From the NCBI GenBank assembly GCA_022577435.1, contig JAKOON010000008.1, positions 18,555,501 to 18,619,500 of the forward strand: 64,000 bases of DNA. The letters run 5' to 3'. Position numbers and translations under genes: made by a program. This DNA comes from Embiotoca jacksoni. Taxonomy: Eukaryota > Chordata > Actinopteri > Embiotocidae. The notes under the pieces are model-generated. The model was not told the DNA's origin, did no database searches, and was given only the letters and a program-made list of their open reading frames with translations. Shown piece by piece: positions 1 to 15,100 of the stretch (the first letter of the stretch is position 1; each line of letters opens with the position of its first letter).

Positions 1-83
1 GCACTGTGCAACACTTGTATGCTCTACTATAATAAGAATATTTTTCTCTTGGTGTCAGACTGTGATTGGAAAACATTCTTCAC

Positions 84-191
84 CTGTAGGAGGCGCTCCT
101 GTTCTTCCTGCCACTTCTCCTGACGCCTGCGATCCCCCTCACGGTCCCAGGACCAGCTGGATGAGGAGGGGCTGAGGGATGGCACCTGGAG
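84..191 (-). CDS. lmo7: lmo7 coding exon 21 (start of coiled coil)
   Basis: Residues 1026-1061. LQVPSLSPSSSSWSWDRE, then DRRRQEKWQEEQERLLQ, matches the human LMO7/LIMCH1 block (S-R-W-V-WDxEEERxRQEKWQxEQxRLLQ) that opens the long charged helix. Donor CAG|GTGAAG. The rest of the gene lies beyond base 1. Confidence 0.95.
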
Positions 192-3100
192 CTGGTGAGG
201 CACAGACAGATTGTAAACCTCAAACATGATCTCACACACACACACACACACACCTTATGTTTGACCACACATCCTTTGATCAAGGGGTAACTTACATCCG
301 ATATTGCTGATTCTGAGCCTCCTGCGTGAGAGAATAATCAGTCAGCAAAAAGAACATTATACAGCCCCTAAAGACAATTACGTTTTGTGTAATTACAGGC
401 CATATATAAACCACGCAAAGGCTGGAGACACATTAGTAGACTGAGGATCCATAACATTGTGAAAAAGCACTGGATAGCATAATGGAGGACACTAGATAGT
501 AACTGATGGACAAAACACTGCATCCTTCACTTTGTTTTTCTCACTGCCCCCCTGACTGACAAGTCTTTAGCAGCATCTTATTACATGGTACATCAAAAAA
601 GTGGGCAAACAGCCCTGCGAGAGGTCCTACTTGATCCAATGTTCACTGAAGACTAAAATACAAACATGAGACACAAAATGAACACAGTTATAATTTTACC
701 CTTTGCAGACTTTTACCTGCAAGACTGGATTAAATACCTGGTCACAACTATCCAGGATTATCGTAGCAAGATGTAGTCCTGACTATGAATCAGGAAATCT
801 GCATGTAAATCAGGACACTGATCTGCTAATGTATCTCCAGCCTAAAGGTGCTGCACTGCAAACACTGAAAAAGAAGCTGCAGAGAAAAGACTTAAGCTTG
901 CCATAACAGATTAATTAAAGGTATCCATGTGCTGTATGACTTATACAAATGTGCTTTATTCACATGCTGATGATGCTCCACAACAAACGGTGGGTTTTTA
1001 GACTTCAGCATCTGAGCACGCTGCTCAAACTGAACTGAAACTCCACACAGTGCAAACATTTACCACACAAGTAGACCCATGAGCTGAATCCTGCAGAGCC
1101 TGAAGAGGGAAGCCATTGTAGGACATCAGATTCATCAAGAAGCACAAAGAACAGCAATACAAATCAGTCATTGTCCCAAATAATTGTTCTTAAAATGACA
1201 TTCAATAGTAAAGAAAAGGAGGAAATGGTTGCACGTACAGTGTATTGTTATCAGGTTGAAGACCATTAAATTATTATGGACATGATCAGTCATCTCAGCT
1301 CTGTGGGTGTTCGGTAAAGTTGAGCCAAAGACAAGTGTTTTTTTTTGCCTCAGTTTAAAAAAACAAAACAACTTAATACGACTTTGCCTGAATAATAAAC
1401 TTTAATTCACAGATTTTCTCCATCTTTAATAGTTGATATACTCAGTTTGCAGCTGTACTCCTCTTTTGGCAGTAGATTGATGTCTAGATTTAATTTGCAG
1501 CCCCTCAAAAGCCTGCTGAAAATGTGCATTTGCTTTTACCCACAAGTTAGCCAAGCCAAGCAGCAGCTGCTACACAAAGCGGCAAAGTTTAAACCATCAC
1601 TTTACCTTTCTGTTTGAAAAATGCTGCCCTCCTGTTTAGATTTGTCCTAGTGATAATATTAAAGTCTACATGGAGAGGAAGGATGGATAATGAGAGAAAT
1701 GACAGGGGTATCTAAGCAGTTATTTTTACACCGAGGGTTCACCATGTCTTTGCAATATCATTGCCATTAAACGTAATGCCTGTTATTACCTTTACTTCTG
1801 GCTGTCCTGGGGTTGTCAGAAAGCTCTCCTCCCATGACTTTACCCTGCATTACCAGTGTAGGTGAAAACACACAACAACACCACAAATTAAAGGTGCACT
1901 TTCAGAGGAAGAGCTTCAAGTATCCATTTTGGAATTGAAGTGATAACTGGCTAAAACGTTGCTTACATCGTCTGTCTGCCCATTTAATTGGGACACTTTT
2001 GCGACTGCTGTTTCTTTGGAGGCCACGCTGTTGGCATGGTGATCAGAGCAACCTATCAGAGCGGGCGCAGCAGCAGTCAGATCGTGGGTCATCCTGCTCT
2101 GGCCAGGCTGGCTGTGAAGACTTCCCTCACTGGTGCTCCAATCTAATTAAAAACAACCCGACATCACAACTAAGACCACACTGCAAACCAACATTTGTAA
2201 CCACTGGTTAGAAGTTAGAGGTTAAATGGTCACTTATGTTTCAGGAGTTGCCTTTTTTGGGTTATAATCTCACCCTTGTTGCCGTGGCGGCAAATATCCA
2301 TGTTCAGATTGCCCGTTTGCAGAGCAGATGCCATTTTATCCTTCCACTGGCTGTAGCTCATGTGTGTCACCGCAACGGCATCAACAGCCACAATCTCATC
2401 GTCCACACACAGCCGGCAGAGCTCTGCCGGACTGCCTGAGGGAGGGAGGCAGGAAAATGAAGAACGATGAGAGCGACATCTTAAACATAAAGAGTACACC
2501 AGCTTCAGGGTTGATTTGTGTAGCATCAGGAGAGAAACAAGCCACATCAGGTTAATGTTCCACGTTGAAAAGTGGGCCAGTAAGCCAAAACTACACAGCA
2601 GTGAGTAAGTGACACCTCTCTCATGTCTAATTAATCATTTATGGTTGAGTTTTAAATCACAGGCTACATTTTTTTTTGTTTTTGATGCGCACACAGTAAA
2701 ATGCACACAAATCCTGAAAGACTGAAAAATGACCCTGTGATTATTTCTCTGTTCACGTCTATACATATGTATTGTTTATGATCAACTCAGGAAATCAAGC
2801 GCTATAAACTAGTTTGACATTTCTCTTCCGTTACTGTACTTCTCCCCTTTAGCTGCAAAATTATTTTGTCTCAGCAAATTGACCCACTAACATATCATTT
2901 AAGCCTCTTTTATCTGTGACTCATCCCCGTCTCAGGAAATGCTGAAAAACCTCAATTTACTGCCGTTTCAATCCGACTGCAATGTATCGTGACACAATGT
3001 CAGCAATCCAGAGTTAAATTTGGCAAAAGTCTTACCAGGTTGAATGAATGTAATTCTCGCCCCTGTGGTGTCCCAGTGAGTATGGAAGCCAAAGTCTGGT

Positions 3101-6100
3101 ACACTGTTGGGTTTGAGAGTAAGACTTACTCTCATGTCACTGTGAGCCGCCTGAAACACAGACACACACACACACACACACACGCAGGTAAAGGTGACAC
3201 CCTGTGATCCAATGTCCTGGGCTTCCTGGGGGAAATTAGAGACTTCACAGTCGTGCTACACAAACATAGTACGGGACACATTGAGGGACTAGTTTATAAT
3301 TATTTTGTTGTATATCCATTTTATTTTGTTGACGTTTTGCTGGCATCAATTTTAAAATAAGCAAGTATTTTTCACAAGAATAACATTTCTCAGTTTCAAC
3401 ATTTGATATGTTGTCTATGGTCTATATTCAATTAAATATGTGATAACATGATTTTCCAAATCATCGCATTCTGTTTTAATTTACATTCTACACTGTCCCA
3501 ACTTTTTTGGAAACAGGGTTGTACTTTATTTGTATTTGTTTTTTTTAAATCAGCAGGTATCTTATAAATGTAACCAACTCTGATAAGTTTGCCCCCACAG
3601 AATTAAATCCAAGTTGTTCTCAGTTTTATATCAATATACATGTTTACTGCTGTGTGATGAAAATAATGCAACATACCTTTGGGAGGTTGGTGGTTGCACT
3701 AGATGACAGAGGAAAGCTTTCATCGTGGTGGGACTGCAGGTTTGAATAAGGCTGGGCCAGTATCTGCATTTGAAAGGAGAGCTGATGGGGATAGCCGTTG
3801 AACTGAAAGGAGGTCTGCTTGGAGAGTCCGACACTGTTCACCACCTCCTCCTGTTCTGTGCCGTTCTGCCTCAGCGTGTTGGCTCTTCTCTGTGTGAATG
3901 ACACCTGGTCTTGACCCCTCAGGCAGCCGGTCACACTCTGTCTTCTGAGCGATGATTTGCTGGGTGAGGCGAGAGAATCTGCTTTCTTGCTGTTCAACAG
4001 CCGACCCCGATTGTCGTCTACCTGGAGATGACCAAAAAAACAGAAGTCCTCAGAGGGACAGTTAAATTGGACTGCACCATCTACTTTACTGTGACAGTGG
4101 GGATGCGTGACAGACTTGTAACAGTACGTGAGAACATATGTCTAATCTGGAGTTCAAATTGTTCACAATGGTTGAGCAAGATTTCTATTATTAATGAGGA
4201 GGGTGATCAAGAAAACAAGGTAACAAAATCTTACTCATAAGAAACATGCACACTACACTACCTGAAACCTATTAGGCTGACTCATGCACCCTCCTGAGCA
4301 CTAAACAGCCAGTAATACAGACCCAGGCTGTAAAATAAAGTCAGACAGTGAAAGGTCTTCTTTAAAAGGTGCGTCACCTCTGGAACACAGGAGAACATTT
4401 TCAGTGTTTAGAAACATAAACCTATCCACTGTTTTATCCATGTCCTGCCATCCATCTCCATAATCATAATCATTTTGAGAGCAGCTTCATTTCAAAATTG
4501 GACACATTTCAAGTTGAAACAGAATGTAAGGCCTGAATGAATTGTAGGTTCAAAAGTTACAGTGTGGTAATAAAAGTCCATTAGACACGGGTCCAGTTAT
4601 ATTTGAGATGGTGGAGCCAGAGGACGGTCGTAAAAACCCTGCAGTTGGCAGTACTGGATAAATGTTTCATGGGTGCCTACATGTCAGACAAGAAATATTT
4701 TATCAAAGCAGCCATGTAATGATGATTATTTTGTGATCTCATGAAAAGACCATCATAGACCCAGTGAAATACATCAGTAAGCCACATTGTTTCACTAAAT
4801 GGCATGTTATTTTGTTATGGCCACTGTAATTTATTTTAAGTTGATCAAATGCTCATTTATGCCAAATTTTATGTAAAAATATTCAAAGAAAAATGGACCA
4901 ATATTCATTTAAATAAATTTTGATTTAAAAGATTATTTTGTTGATTCAGTTATGTTTTTGTTTTTTTTGACAATTGTGATAGAATACATTTTTGCTCCAT
5001 GACGGCTGTGATAACCACTGAACTCACATCGCACATTCTCTGCAGTGAGGACACCGTGGACTGCTTGGTCCCAAAGGGTCTGGCTGTGATTGCAGAAGAG
5101 AGACGGGATGAGCCTTCAGACTGGCGGTAACCGCGGGGAAGGCTGGCTGAGCCAGACCACGTCCCAGCTCTGGACAAGTACTTGTAGACGCCTGCAGCCG
5201 GCTGGGCTCTGCCTTGATCCACTGCTGGTTCCCAAGGTGACTTCTGCGTCTCTCGCTGGGAAACTTTTGGATCGACACAGGATGGCAATTTCTCATGACT
5301 TGACATGGATGAAGTAGAATCCATGTTGTTGGCTGACTTTGTGGTCTCTTTTGGCTTTATGGTTGTTACAAGAGTGGAGATTTGATTTGTAAAAACATGT
5401 TCTGGCTTGGTCTGTTCAGACGTGGACGGTGAAGGAGCTGAGCTGCCCCGAGCTTTCTCTTGAGTCTGAGGGCTGAAGGAGCAGTCCATAAAAGGTGTCG
5501 TCATTTTGGCTCCATCTGAAGCCAAGGAGGCAAAGTGGGGCTTCTCTCCCAGGTCGTTCCCATCAGAGGCAGGCATGGCCACATCTGAGGATCCCTGAGA
5601 AGAAAGAAACCAACACTGTAACAGTGTATCTAAGGAGCCTTGTCATTCATGTAGGCATAAAGCAGCCAAAGACATTCATTAAGCTCAGAAAGGGAAAACA
5701 TAACATAACTGTAAACTCACCTGAGTGTGGGCGGAGGTATTGGAACTAAGTAGAGCTGCTGTGGGGCTGAAAAGGGCCTTGGTGGCAGAGTTGAGGGCCA
5801 GCAGAGCTCGAGTACATGGTTGGAGATCAGAGCTTGAGGATTTTGATGGAGGAGAAGTGGAGTAAGGACGATGGGCAGGGTAACGTTTCCATAGTGAATG
5901 CTGGTCTCTGGGGAATTGGCACGTAAGGGAAGAGGGACCAATGTAACGAGGATGCATATCATATTACACCGAGTTTAGATCGTTAACTAGCTAGGTCAGT
6001 AGCTTTGCACACACATTAAAATAACACTACACTAACTGAGATCTTCCATTACATGTTTAGGATCAGCGTACCTCTTTGTCAGTCCACCTTGTGCTTCATT

Positions 6101-9100
6101 CTTCTCTAAGTTGGTCACACCACCATTGGTCATCTGACTAATGACGTGCTCTCTGTCTTGAGACTTCCTCCGTTGGTCAGAATTGGTGCTCCTGCGACGA
6201 TTCTTCCACTTTGTCAAGTCCTGAAACAAATATGGATGCAAAAATCAATATTTCTTGCGTGAATATGACTACAAGGTAATGTCTTTATCAATATTTTAAG
6301 ACTCAAAGACATTCTTTTAACATATAACTCTATACATTATCTTTTTGTTGGGATTCAAAGTTCATTTTTCACCTTGGGAACAGTAGCTGAGAAATATAGT
6401 GTCAAGAATAATAACTATATTCACCATGCTCACACCACATTGTAAAGTTAGTGGCTGTTGTGGAGATATTGATCATATAAAATTCAAGGTCAAAAATAAA
6501 GTTTTAATCTCAACTTTTAAAAACCAACATGGAAGGGAAGTCCACAGAAAAATAAACTCCATTCACCGAAGATGGCGTGATAAGCTCTAAAGCTGCTGAA
6601 CAGTTACTAAATGGACCTGGTAGTGAGATTGCTTTGTCAACATCTTTTTGTTTTTAAGACTCACATCCTGCCACATAGCTTCACTTTCCTTCACACCAAC
6701 GCTAGCTTCCCCTCCATTTTCTAGATTCTCCTCCCCAGTGTCCTGGCCTTCACCAGAGATGGTGTTTCCATCAGGAACTTTACGAGCAGGGTACACCATC
6801 GGGATGTCACTGTGGGATTTGCTCCTGGTTCAGGCAGACAAAAAAAAAAAAAAAAGACACTTTTGAACACCACGTAAAACAAGCATGATTAATAGTCTCG
6901 TTGCAATACAGCAGTCACAAGGATACAAACATCCCTGACAGTCACTAAGCGCTCAACGTCTCACACATACACCGAATACGTGACGGGCCTCGGTATTAAT
7001 AGCTGAAACACAACACATTCTGCATTCAAACAACAGAATTCTTAGCCGAGTGCGAGCAACATGCAAGCAAAGTAATGCAGCAGTAGAAACGGCAACAGAT
7101 GCTGCCATCTGGATAACAACAGCCATGACTTGTAACAAGTAATAGCACCGCTGTAAGCACCAGAGGATGTGAGATGTGACATTCTAATAACTTACGGCTG
7201 CATTTAGCAGGTGGTATATCAAAAGTGTGACATGATCTGATGGGAGGAATCACAACTGTGATTACAAACAATCCTTTCGTTTGTCACAACTTCCATTGTG
7301 AAGTCTCTGCTCAAAAAAATGAATAGTGAGGAGGTTTACTATGTGCTTCATCTTTATGAAAAGGCAAATAATGTTTGAAGCATAATTTCCTTTGTGGGCA
7401 AACAATGCAAACAAAAGCTCACATGGATGAAGCAGCAACAAAGCAGTTACATTCAGAGCGGTCTCAGACACTTTTGCTCCCATCTTATGTTCAAAACTTT
7501 AGGACTTACCAAATCCAGCCAGGGTTGACCTGAACTGGTCTCTCAGGCCTGACCTGGATTTGATACGCTCTACAGAACCAGAGAAACACACATGAAGAGT
7601 GATGAACACCATTATGTGGCTACAAATGAGGCCCCTGGTTTGATAAAAGCAGCTAACACATCAACAAATGGTAAAGGCCGGACATGACGAGAGACTTGAT
7701 TAGAAACATTGATGTAGAGAAGACTTATTGAATAGAATAATACAACAGAAGCCATGTTATGTGGCAGCTTCAACACACATGGCTTCAGGACAACAGCTGA
7801 AATTAAACCCATCACAGACGATCATGGTGGAATGAATGCATTTAAAAGACGGTGTAGCATGTGAAATAGTCCATTAGACAGTTTGTTGACCCACACAAAC
7901 AAACTTTATTTTTCAGCACCGGCGTCATATGCACAGGCAGTAAACTGGTAAACACGAGTGCTGCCACCAAAGGCGTTATAAATAACATGATTCTGTTATG
8001 GTGATGTAACAATGCATGAGTCATGTTTTACCAGAATGAAGAAATGAGTCATTCAGCATGATGATGTCAAAATGTCCTCAAATCATCAGCACTGTAAAAC
8101 CGTGCAAGAATAAATACCAGATAATAAAACATGCAGTGCTTAGAAGAACATCAGTAACATAACTAATACTAAATACTGTTTCTGATGACAGAATTTGACA
8201 AAGAGATCTACTTTTGGATATCAAAATCATGTAGTTTGCTGATGAAATAAGATTTGCAAATGCAAAAAATGACAAGTGCACTTGGCCTCTGATGAAAGAA
8301 TGAGTAGGATAGTGTGTTAAAATGTGTTTCCGTTGTGCAGTTTTTTGTAGTGCAGTATGTAGTTAGGATGATGTGTGTGCATGTTAGACATGGATCATCA
8401 GGGCAGGAGTCAAAGTTCAGGCTTGGAGAGAGTTTCCCTGGCAGGGCTCTGAGGCTCTCCAGATGTGGCACAGATGTTTTGCACAGTAGCAGATGTTCCG
8501 TGCCACAAAGTGAAGTCACTCTTCTGCAAAAGCCGAAGCTTTGCGGCTGCATTCAAAGAAAAGGAACAGAAGATGCATTAAAATAGTGCAACATGATTAG
8601 ATTGTAAAAACAATCTTACAATGAAAAAGAAAGTAGGATAAACATTTCCTTGATGAGTTCAGCAGTTTTAGTTTGTCATCTTTCTTCCAAACCTTTGCTA
8701 GTTAGCAAACTAGCATTTAGTTTGCTTGGTATGATATAATTAAGCTTGATTTTTTTTAATACTACTATTGAAGACTACAGCCATAAACAAACAACAGACA
8801 TGAAACCACATGCCACTGTGTCACCCAGCAGGTTATTTCAACATCACAGAAAAAACAAAACATTTAAGCTTTATATTAGATTTTACCAAAGCAGTTGAGT
8901 TGAGCATGCAAATGCAACCATTGCTTGTTTAATTGTTGCTGGAGCAATGCATGAACCATTTCCAACATTAAGCAGTAAAATGTTACAGTTTTAGCTTTGC
9001 TTTGTGTTAGTTATAAGTAAATCGTGAAACAGAAAAAAGACAGACCTTAGACTCTGCATTTTACGATACCAGGGTCGTCTCTGGGAGCCAAGATAGATCC

Positions 9101-12100
9101 TGCGGACACGAATCTCCTCTTCAGGCGTCCAGTATTGGGGTAAGAAGCGATCATAGTTGGGGTTGGTAGATGTCTGATGAAGGGTCTGCTGCACTCGCCG
9201 AAAATAGAAATCATCTTGGACAGGGTCTGCCTCGGTGTAATCGTCTTCAGAGTCTTCCTCGGACAGAGCTCGCAGGAAAAGCTCTTCATCAATTGAAGGC
9301 TCCGCACGGGAGACAGTGAAGTGGGGTTGAGGAGACAAAGGGGCCTCTACAGTGCTGCAGTAAAGAGTGGTATACCCACATCCATGTTCAATCACAGCTG
9401 ATGATCAGCCAACACAGACATGATCTCAGAAAGCTGCTCCAAATGTTAGAAGGCAGAAGTGTCACTGATGATTAATGAATGGAGGCAAATTCACTGGGTT
9501 TTAGGGTGAGGTTGGGGTTACAGTGCAGCAGTGGAGTTGCATGTATTGTGGTAGAGTAATAAAAGATTCAAGCAGAGCGCTGACATTCACACTTTGTTAC
9601 ATAACAGCCCTTTGTTAAATTGTCTTGTGGGATAAGAAACGGACTTCAAATACAGCATAATGTAATTCACTTCTGTCATCTGCTTCTGATCTGAGAGTGA
9701 TGGTGGTCTGTGTGGACGGTTAACATCCTGCTATCATAAGGGCACAGGGGGCTGATTTCAAAACCGATCCTTCTTGGTGATCGGCTATCAAGTCTGGAGC
9801 GTTATTGCACTGCAGGCTTACTCAGAAAGACCTAGTTGGTCTCAAACAACCCAAACAGGAAGGACATTGTTTTTTAGAAACTTTAACTTTTGATGATTTG
9901 AACTGAAAAGCCCTCCTTCCAAGAATAATTGGCTAACCATAAAGAACATTTTCCATCAAAACTTTGTACTATAAAAAAAAAAGAAGTTACTTAAGCAAAT
10001 TTAATGATGTTAACAAGACAATAGATTTCTCTCAACAGTACCAAACAAGTGATACAAAAAAATATGAACGATCAGACATCACAAGTTCTGATGCAATCCT
10101 AGCTGCAAAGAAATAATAAAGTATGGCTTAATTAAAAGACAATAATAATTGAGAACATGTACCACCTCGTTTGTGTCGCGCAGAAGTGACTACTAGTGAT
10201 AGCTGTTTTTTTATAAATACATGCATGTTTACGTGACTTGGACATAAGCTCCAGTCTGAAGAAAAAAAACTACTCGACTGCAAATTAGTGCAGGAAACTC
10301 AGAATTGTCTGAAAGCAGCGCGACCTTTAACTGTTATGACAGCTGTGTAATTTGATCCAAAATGAGTTTGAACAAAGAACATCTCTGTATTCTGCTGGCT
10401 GACCTCAGAAAAACATTTTATATGGGTTCAAGAGCCAATTCCACATAGAGCCAACAGTATGTTAATCTTTATAATTATATTTATATTCTATAATATGCTA
10501 AAATAGGTTAGAAAGTCCTGTAAAAACAAAAGAAAATCCAACACTGACTGGAGAGGAATGCAAATAAATAAATGCAGGCAGCTCTTTTCTGAAAGGTCAA
10601 TAATGTATGAGTGAGTTGGTAGCAGTGTGTGGACTTTCTGTGCAGAGCAGCCCACACCTTCGCAGTACCTGTGGAGTAGACTCTCCTGCCGTCCTCGTTT
10701 TTTCCAAAGAAGTGGTGGCGGGATATGGCCTTTGTTTTGGTGGGCTGAAGGCTGCGTATTCTCCATCCTGAACACCTGCTCAGCTTCTGCGTCACTTCCA
10801 CAACCTGGCGATCACAGATGTATGGAAAATGAGCTACAGAAAAAACATACCTTTGGGTGAAAATGCTTTAGCTGTAGTATTGATTACGGTTAAAATAAAA
10901 GAGGAAGACAGAGAATAACAGCGAAACCTCTCCTGGAGAAAAGAGCCTCCACACAGCCGAGCTTTTAGAGGCCAAGCAGCTCACCCTCTCCCATCACGCA
11001 CACTTTTATCACCACAGTGTGGAACTTGTCACAATCTGTCACTGACGTGCACCGAGCCAGGACCGACCGCATGCAGACAAATGACACATTGCGATAAGAA
11101 GATCAGCTGCTCGGAATGTTGATCCACATTTTTTTTTTTTATTGATTAATCATAATAACATGGCTGCATATGGAATTGTTAGCTCATCATAATTCACGAG
11201 TTTTTGATGAATACATTTATTTACATCTATTTTTTGCAGATTAGCAGGTTGATCTTGAATGGAAACAAAAAAACAACATGTTTTCCACTTCAGTAACAGC
11301 AGTTTGTATTGAATCAATATGAGCTAGCAACAACAAAAGAGCCCAAACACCACGAACACATCCTGCATCAACAAAAAGGCCAAAGCAAAAAGAAAAAGTT
11401 GTCAGTCACTATATTCAATGTGTGTGTGCGAGTGAATAGGAAACAGTATAAAGCACATTTAGACCGCTAAGGTGATAAAGCACTCTATAAGTACAGAGCA
11501 TTTATTATTCCCTCTCCTCGCAAGCAGTGTGGCATGCACGGCATACATGATGTGGAAAATTATTGGATGGAGAACACACAAATGTACCTTCACCGTTTGG
11601 GCAGAGAGCCCGGGAGCCCAGAGACTCGATGCTGTCCACAGAGTCCTCTCTCTTATAGCCGAGTCTCATGCGCCGACACTCCCACCTTTCTGGGGACCGG
11701 CACTCTCTGTAACCACCATCTTTCACATGCACATTACTGCCCTCATCTAGAGACTGGATTCAGAAAGCAGTATTAATGCGAGTAAAAGAAGAAGAAGAAA
11801 AAAAAAAAAGTACTACAAGTGTTAAAAGCCGAGGAGAGAAGTTTACCTTGGGCAAGGCCGAACCTAACAGTCCCTCAAAGGCCTTGAGATTAAGCTGCGG
11901 ACCGCTGTAGACTGCGTCTAGATGAGCCTTGCGACCCAACCAGTAGATTGTGATCAGAACCTGAGAAAGGATGGACAACAACAACACGCATGATGGTCAC
12001 AAATCCGTTCACATTTCCTTTTCCTTTGCTAAAAAAATAAAGTGTTGGCTTCCTTTAAAGTGAATTCAATTAAACAGTCCGCCTGTTTTCCCTCAAACTG

Positions 12101-12104
12101 ACCC

Positions 12105-12148
<44 letters not shown>

Positions 12149-15100
12149 GTTTTATGAAATAAGTCAACTCCAAAAACAATCCACTAGGAAATTTATTTTT
12201 AGTTTCTGTACTACAGTATATGATGCATTTTACCCATAAGAAACACGTGGCAGAAGCACAAAGCCTTCACAAGATGGCTTAAAACACTTTCTGTGTTACA
12301 GGAAACCGTTGACAGACGCGCGCTTTAAACGCATTAGTAAACACGGTGAATAAAAGCCTGTGAAATATGGGCCTCTACCTGGCATTTACCGTTTTACTAT
12401 TTCAGCAGCCAAAGCGTTATGGACACAATTTATTTCCCATTTGCGTTGAGGCGAGGGATATATTTTTGACGGACAGTTTTTTTTCCACAGCGGACCAGCA
12501 GCCTGTGCTGCAAAAAGACACGAAAAATTATGTGTCAGAGCTTCTCTATCTGTACGCTGACAAAGCCGTCACAGACCACTCAGCTGATAGCACAATGCAA
12601 GTCAGATGAAAAAGATTATTTTCAGCAGTCATAATTGTCTCTGTGGATTCTCCAGTGTCTGTAGCAGATACCTTAGCTGTCTATTTAGTAGCAATGCAAG
12701 CTAATAAAGGGTTGGTTCTTGTATTTTCAGGACAAATGATGTACACACTCAAATGTAATATACACTTTTTGAAAAGTAGGGAATCCTGTTGGATATCGAA
12801 ACCTGTTTGAGCCATTAAAGCTTTAATTGTTCATAGGTTTCCCTAAAATTTTTGAGAATAAACCAGCTTTCAGGGCTTATGTCAGTCTTAAACAGAGACA
12901 GGACCATTATTCTGCAAAAGCTTGCCACCTATCTCATGCAAAGCAACTTTTTTTTTTTACTGCATACAACAGGTCATAATAGGTAAGTCTGATATTTGCC
13001 ATGTATGTTAAAGTATACAGGAACCTTCATCAATGCTTTGTAAAAGAGATTCACATATTAGAAATGAATTACGTAAGAGGGGGTTGGATTCATAATAATA
13101 TCCCACAATAATGAACATGTACATAAATCATTATGACAATGTTGTACATGTAGCACAACAGGAATCACAAGAGAATTATATGTTTGACATGAATAACTAT
13201 CCAAATAAATCTGATATGAGAAGACATTTACACATACGCTACATGTTTACTTCAAGGTTTGATATTTCTTGGTTCTAATCTAGAGAACCTTTGTTCTTAC
13301 TGGACCTCAAAGATGATACAAAGTTAAAATGAAACAATAATTGATGGGTGAAATAAAAACAATTAAGCTGGATGGAATTCTAAAATGTACCTGCAAAATA
13401 AATCATTTATTTTCACAAAATAATTTAAACGATCTTGCAAAAATCCCAAAGAATGAAATCTACTCCTCCACATTAAAAATTCCAAAATCTTTTGAATATG
13501 CAAATATATTTCATTTCTAAAGTTGAACTACTGGGTACAAGATGTCTCGGTGTACGTGCACTGAACGATTGACGTTTCTCCATTGAATTAAATATTTGAC
13601 CAGGACTGGCTTCCAAACAATTTTTAGTGACGCAACTCCTTTTCATAGGTCCGCCCTTTAAAATTTGATTTTCAATGAACACAAAGAAACTTCGCACTCA
13701 AGAGATGAATGTGAAAACAGCCTTCAAGTTTTAAACTCTGAGCTTCACTGTGCAGAAGGATGTGTGTGCAAACACTCGACTGAGAAAACAAGTACAACAT
13801 TTTTTTTTGAGTGGAGAGGTACTTAAAAATTCACAGTGTAAATAACTTTGCTTCAACTATTTGTTTATCTGGTTGGAAAACTAAATGACAACTGTGGTTT
13901 TCAATGGGTGCAAATTGACCCTAATTGGTCAATTCAAAGAAAAACGATCCACCCAGTTCACAGAGAGAGTGCTCTGACTAACAGCCTCATTACTGGGTCC
14001 AAGTTCTCAGCCATTGTATTATTCAAATGAGGTTTCCCAGCCAAACAACCTACCTCACAAGCTTCAAAACATGTAAAATACCAGCAGTGCACACAAGCGT
14101 GTACGCATACAATACTCACACGCTCCATACACACACATAAACTTATTGTAGTTGGGAGAAATTAATTTAAAGAGACAGTTTAAAACATAAGAGTGGGGTG
14201 GTGTAATGCCAGATTAGTGGGACATTCCCCAAATCTAATCAGCAAAACCATCCACCTGACCATCATCACTGATTCTGGACGAGTCTTGATGCTGATGGGA
14301 TGTTGGCACCTAGTAATCAGGTTGGTTAAATGTATGTTGACTACTGACTTTCTTGTATGTGAGTAAAATCAGTGCCATTGTTTGAGGTTCTTGGTGCAGA
14401 GGAGCAGGACACAGCTGCCTTTCAAATTTAAAAACCCTGTGTCTGAGAGAACCAATACGATATCTGAATATTTTAAATGACAGAATATAAATTTGGAGCA
14501 TTAAGGAGGAGGATAAATTTTGACTTACATTTTTGAGTCGTCTGTTGCTTTCATCATGCCTAAAACAAAAAGACAGAAATAAATTCAAAGTGATGTTCTT
14601 CTTATGGAAGTTTACATCACAACTGCACACATACCATCACATCACTTAAATGCAATAAATTACTGTCCAGTAAGCCTGACAGAGCTGAAGGGAAAAAAAA
14701 AAAAAATCGGAACATCTGAAGCCTTCTCATTTGCATTCCTGAACTAATCATCCAATTATCAGGCTTTATAGAGAACAGGCTATCAGCTCATATAAAGGAG
14801 AAGGTTGTCAGGCAGCGCTCAATCATTTATCAATGCAAAGCCGCTTGTTCACATTCTGTAAAAAATGTTCAGGTATTGAGAAATACTTTAATGTTAAAAG
14901 TGCTCAACAATGCCAAGACTGAAAACATATTTCAGACATCATGGGTATAATTTTTGAATATATATTCAATACAAAACAGTATCAGTTATCTTAAGCCTTT
15001 AGGTCTCTTAAACAAACATCAAAAAGCACATTTTATTACACTGGTTCATTTCTAACTGCTGAAGTCCACTTTACCCGAGTGTTACGCGAGTGGACAGGTC

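Noticed and set aside
8208..8552. Minus-strand ORF after an AG acceptor, considered as an extra lmo7 exon
   Set aside because: The phase from exon 9 leads to a TGA after about ten codons from the best acceptor. The alternative reading has no usable donor, and exon 9 joins exon 10 in phase without it.
12367..12609. 80-codon plus-strand ORF in an lmo7 intron
   Set aside because: No recognisable domain, no splice signals that would link it to anything, and it lies within an intron of the opposite strand.
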